From: Aquatica leii | Lineage: Eukaryota; Arthropoda; Insecta; Coleoptera; Lampyridae | Length of the DNA stretch: 64,000 nt | Direction: 5' to 3' | NCBI GenBank assembly: GCA_035610365.1 | Contig: CM069432.1 | Span: 181,707,027-181,771,026 of the forward strand | In this document: piece by piece, positions 60,190 through 64,000 of the stretch | Numbering within the stretch: the first letter of the stretch is position 1 | Layout of the letters: each line of letters starts with the position of its first letter | The notes under the pieces: generated by a model | Databases searched by the model: none | What the model was told of the DNA's origin: nothing | Seen by the model: the letters and a program-made list of their open reading frames with translations, nothing else | Position numbers and translations under genes: made by a program

Positions 60190-62690
60190 ACAACATTTTT
60201 TGTGCTGACCTTTATAGTATAAATTAATTAAAAGTAGTTATTTAAGTATTGAACTTTAATAAAATTTAATAACATATGTTGATAAAACTGAAACCTGTAA
60301 TGACAAAATACAATTGTTTTTTTAAATTAATTTGACAATTACATAATAATATTACAATTTCACTTATATGAAAATAAAATCTTTGTTGTTTTTAGCAATT
60401 GTAAGATAGCAAATTTGTTAAATTTGTTTAAAACAATTTTTGTTTGTGCTACTCTAAACAACAAGACAGATAATGGTGTATGTTAATAAATTTGACATAT
60501 TGACAGATGACGTTTATTTAATTAATAATTACTAGTGCCAACTTTTAGGTATAAAATTCTACTACACTTTACCGGCCTAGGCCGGAAAAGTAAAATTTCC
60601 GGCCGATTATGATGCCTGTAAAATACGTCAAAACGGACGGAAGCACAAAAAGAAATTTATTTTATTCATATTTTTGCATTATAATTATATGTCGCCAAAA
60701 ATGTTGAACAATACGTAATATCTTAAGCTGTATAAGTTCAGAAGTTCTGAAAATTTTATTTTTACGTTTTTTATCTAGTGAATTTTATTTAATGTATAAT
60801 AAAATAATGTTGTTTCGTTCAGTGTAAGTTTATTTTGCGTTGCAAATTTAAGTAGACTACATTTTTGATGATTTTATTGTCGCATTGTAGAACCGCAAGC
60901 GCTTATTTATTGACCATAAATTGTAACTTTTTAAAAACGAATATATATATTGTGAAATTATTACTTAGAGAACAGTACAGTACAGAACAGAGACGTATCG
61001 TGGTTTATCTGATAATAAATGCTAATTTCGGTTCTGCTTAACTAAATTTACAAATTGGTCAAACGATCTTCCTTGCCAACTAAATAATTGTAAATTTAAA
61101 CAAATCTATCAAATAGCGTAAATGCTAGAGAGTGGTAACTAATTTTTTTATTGTAGTTTAAATAAGTAGAGTAAATAACAACAAAATAGTGAAAACCGGA
61201 TGCAAAGATCTTTTTTCTACTATGAGATATCTTAAAAAAAAGTGTAAATTGTGTGAATCTTATTTAAACGTCAAGTAGAGTAGTTAAATTAAACAAATTT
61301 GAGTTAATTCAAAAAGGCTTGAATGGGTTTTTAATCGAAAATGATTTAAACTGTTTTTATATTATTGCTATTATCGCCTTCATCGCTATTAGAGACAGAG
61401 GCTGTTTAACACTAAACGGGGCTGCTAGTACTAACTTTGTAGCTAACTGTTATTTTATTTAGACAGCTATTGTTTAACAATCAACACCGCTTTTCTTACC
61501 GTTCGGGTTCTTACACATGCTATATGTGCTATCATGATAAACCAATATAAAGTACCGAAAGCAATTTGTTCAAAGAAAATTATACTTTAAAACAAGCTAG
61601 CAGCATTTAACAGATTGAAAATAAATTATTAACTTAGGTGTAGATCTAAGTATAGGCAATTCAAGAATCTGTATAACTTTATCAAAAGTACAAAATTACT
61701 AGTTGTTTGTAAATAAAGAAAAACAATAATGCTAGTATTAGCCGATACTTAAATTAGGCAACACTTCATACTGATACGGAATTATTAATGTTGAAATTGG
61801 TGATTATAATTTGGCGAATACAAAGAAGAAGAGTCGAATCAATACAAATCTTGTGATTACGTAGAAACAAATATAATGATAATTTTAACAGGTTTTACCA
61901 AAAAAATCTGCATACATTAATCATCATAATATGCATATACCTAGGTTGTTGGTATCTACGGTCGACACCAAAAAAATTTATGAAATATAGAAAAAGGTTA
62001 CATACGGTTATCCTAACAAGCGATGAGGTAATAGCATATCCAAAACATCTCCATAAAATTGCTGAAAGTTTGACTAATGGTATCACAAGTAAGTTGTAAA
62101 TAGTTCATCCAATGATTAATTTACATAACAATTCTCTAAGCTTCCAAAGGACGATTTCACTGATAAAATTTATGGTGCGCCAGCGAGTTTTTGGAACAAA
62201 TATTTTATATGACTTGTCTTCAATTAATCATTAAAACTTAATTATTTATTTGTAGCATCCATTCGCGTCCTAATTTTTGACCCCAACAAAGAACTAATGT
62301 TTAGTAATTTTCTGAGATAACGTGGATGTGACTAAACTTGCTGCGATAATAAAAAAAATTAAATTGCCCGTAAAATATAAGTGCATTCTTACCGCAGCGA
62401 ATCTTTCACATATAACACATTAAAATTGTAATAAATTTACACATTAATAGCGTAAATGTTTCCAGATACTTTAGATAACACTGGAACTTGCGTTAGTACA
62501 CGTACCGTTTTCTTAAAGTGAACAAAAAGTAAATTAAGATGCAAATCATCTTGTAAATGGCGTTTAGGACGGTGCAAAGTTGCTACTGTACAAGGAACCA
62601 CATTAAAGTTTTTTAACATAAATTCCTCTTGGCAACATAAAAACTTGAGAAGTAGCTAAAATAAAGAACAGAATTATAAACATACGTCAA
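60190..62690. other. No gene recognised
   Basis: AT-rich intergenic DNA. A small palindrome TTCCGGCCTAGGCCGG-type sequence lies at about 60571-60590. Confidence 0.45.
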
Positions 62691-63760
62691 GTACAGCACC
62701 CTCTAATCCAAAACCAACCCAAACACAATAACAACCCAAGAAGTAACGTAATTAAAAAATGCTTTCCGAGCTCACTAAATATTAACAATCGGATATATCT
62801 AAAAGTCGCATCAAGCGGAATGATACTTTCAAGAACCAAAAAAACTATAACCAACAAAAAAATATTCAAAAAGCTACTTGTTGTAAAGAAAATAGTTAAA
62901 ACGCTAGCAAAGCAAGGAAATCAACGCAGTCCCAGAAACCTTACGAACGACAGTCCAAAGCAAACGAAGAAAAGAATAAGAGATATAGAAAAGAGAAACG
63001 TTTAGACTATAGTCAAGGACAAAGCCCTAATATTCCATAAAACTCCAGCCCACAAATACAAATCCGACTCTAAATATAATCCCTAAAACTAAATACCTCA
63101 AGAAGTAGAAAGAAAAAAACCAAATATAGATATCTAGCAAATATTGAAGGGTGATATGCAGATTCAAAAAAAAGAATAGTCAAGACAAAAATTAAGAAAG
63201 TTGTGCCAAAAAGTCGTCAGCAGACAATATGAGATTTTTAACCAGATTCTAAAGATCCAAGAAAACAAAGCTAACAAAGAAACTTCAAACAAAAAGATTT
63301 TGATTAATTGCCGGACTACCTAAAAGGCAGAGAAATAGATCAGCAATCCAAAAGTTAAAATCGCAAAGTCTCAAAAAGCTAAATACTACTTAAGCGTACC
63401 CATTCAAGTAAAATCTAAACTCTATAACACAATACAAAACCGAAAGAAGAAAAAGCAAAGCAGAAGTACATAAGAAACGGCACAAATTTTGTCATGTCTC
63501 AATGGAAACTAAAAACCGAAAAACGGATTAGAATATTTCAAAAGCAAAAAAAACTAAAACAAGAAAAAAATCCTAACAGTGACCAACATCAAAATGCTGA
63601 ACAAGCAAAAGTAGTTACAGTTCTAGAAACGACGTTGCAGTTTATTCCAAGATTCAGACCAAACACAACAAAACAAAAATTTACTAAACCCGATAAAGGG
63701 TGGGAGAAACCAGAAAACCCTTAGAAGGTAGAGTGAATAAACGCAGAATTTATATGCAAA
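62690..63760 (+). other. A-rich, T-poor stretch with no identifiable protein
   Basis: The plus strand is rich in A and C and poor in T for about 1 kb, unlike its neighbours. Frames at 62820-63005 and 63494-63724 are Lys-rich and end within it. Composition of this kind is seen in decayed retroelement coding regions, but I can name no domain. Confidence 0.4.
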
Positions 63761-63921
63761 GAAGAGATATATCAAGATCTAGCATCGCGCAACACTCCTT
63801 GGTAGAACAACATAGCCATGAAATGGGATGAGGCAAAGATCGTACATACATGTTTTAACGCTTTATTAATTATGCCTTTAGTATATAAGCTTCAGTAGTC
63901 TCTAACTTTGTTAGTATTCAG

Positions 63922-63956
63922 CTGATGACGATTACAGATAGTCGAGCAATCAAAAC
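63922..63956 (+). ncRNA. Degenerate hammerhead-like core
   Basis: CTGATGA at 63922-63928 is followed by a possible GATT/AATC helix and then AAAAC and GTT. The usual GAAAC is changed to AAAAC, so it is likely inactive or coincidental. Confidence 0.25.
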
Positions 63957-64000
63957 GTTATGATATTCATTTTTGTTTGTTACAATATAGGAATCAAGAC

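Overview
The window is AT-rich eukaryotic nuclear DNA with spliced genes (GT-AG introns), gag-pol retroelements, hAT and CACTA-type DNA transposons and one ABCG transporter gene. This mix fits an insect genome, perhaps a beetle, but nothing in the sequence fixes the species. There are no operons, tRNAs, rRNAs or CRISPR arrays; most of what can be recognised is transposable elements in several nested layers.

Layout. 1-5195: a dispersed repeat split by a 4.7 kb, apparently complete CACTA-type transposon (294-4987). It carries two same-strand genes, a seven-exon DUF4806-family gene and an intronless 668-aa Tnp2-like transposase. 5198-7000: a decayed ZMYM1-like hAT transposon on the minus strand. 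7.0-14.8 kb: mostly unrecognised DNA with a foldback, an AGATGTCT repeat cluster, an hAT MITE with perfect target duplications and two tentative host exon sets. 14855-19654: an intact Ty3/Gypsy-type retrotransposon on the minus strand with a 1376-codon gag-pol ORF. 20127-22499: a broken ZBED5/SCAND3-like hAT gene split by a 403 bp MITE. 23022-29341: a second member of that MITE family swollen to 6.3 kb by tandem foldback units, a copy of the 1-5195 flank repeat and a TA-flanked element; that element contains a 0.6 kb palindrome with a hammerhead-like core on both arms. 30-35.5 kb: a small MITE and a decayed hAT. 35851-42466: a very young Ty3/Gypsy-type element on the plus strand with separate gag and pol frames and a C2H2 finger inside pol. 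42870-46830: remnants of another LTR element, an hAT and a LINE. 48691-58045: the one convincing host gene, an ABCG half-transporter of ten coding exons on the minus strand, with a 6.8 kb intron holding an hAT derivative. 58-64 kb: intergenic DNA with a (TTA)n tract, a foldback, and an A-rich T-poor stretch ending near another hammerhead-like motif.

How the parts relate. The CACTA element looks self-contained: its two genes probably supply both of its proteins, and its subterminal GACGTC-type repeats are likely binding sites. The two LTR elements are recent arrivals (near-identical LTRs, 4-bp duplications). The hAT remnants share termini with the local MITEs, suggesting the families that once moved them. 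The exon structures, intron phases and target duplications were worked out by hand from the sequence; family names rest on recognised motifs and not on database searches.
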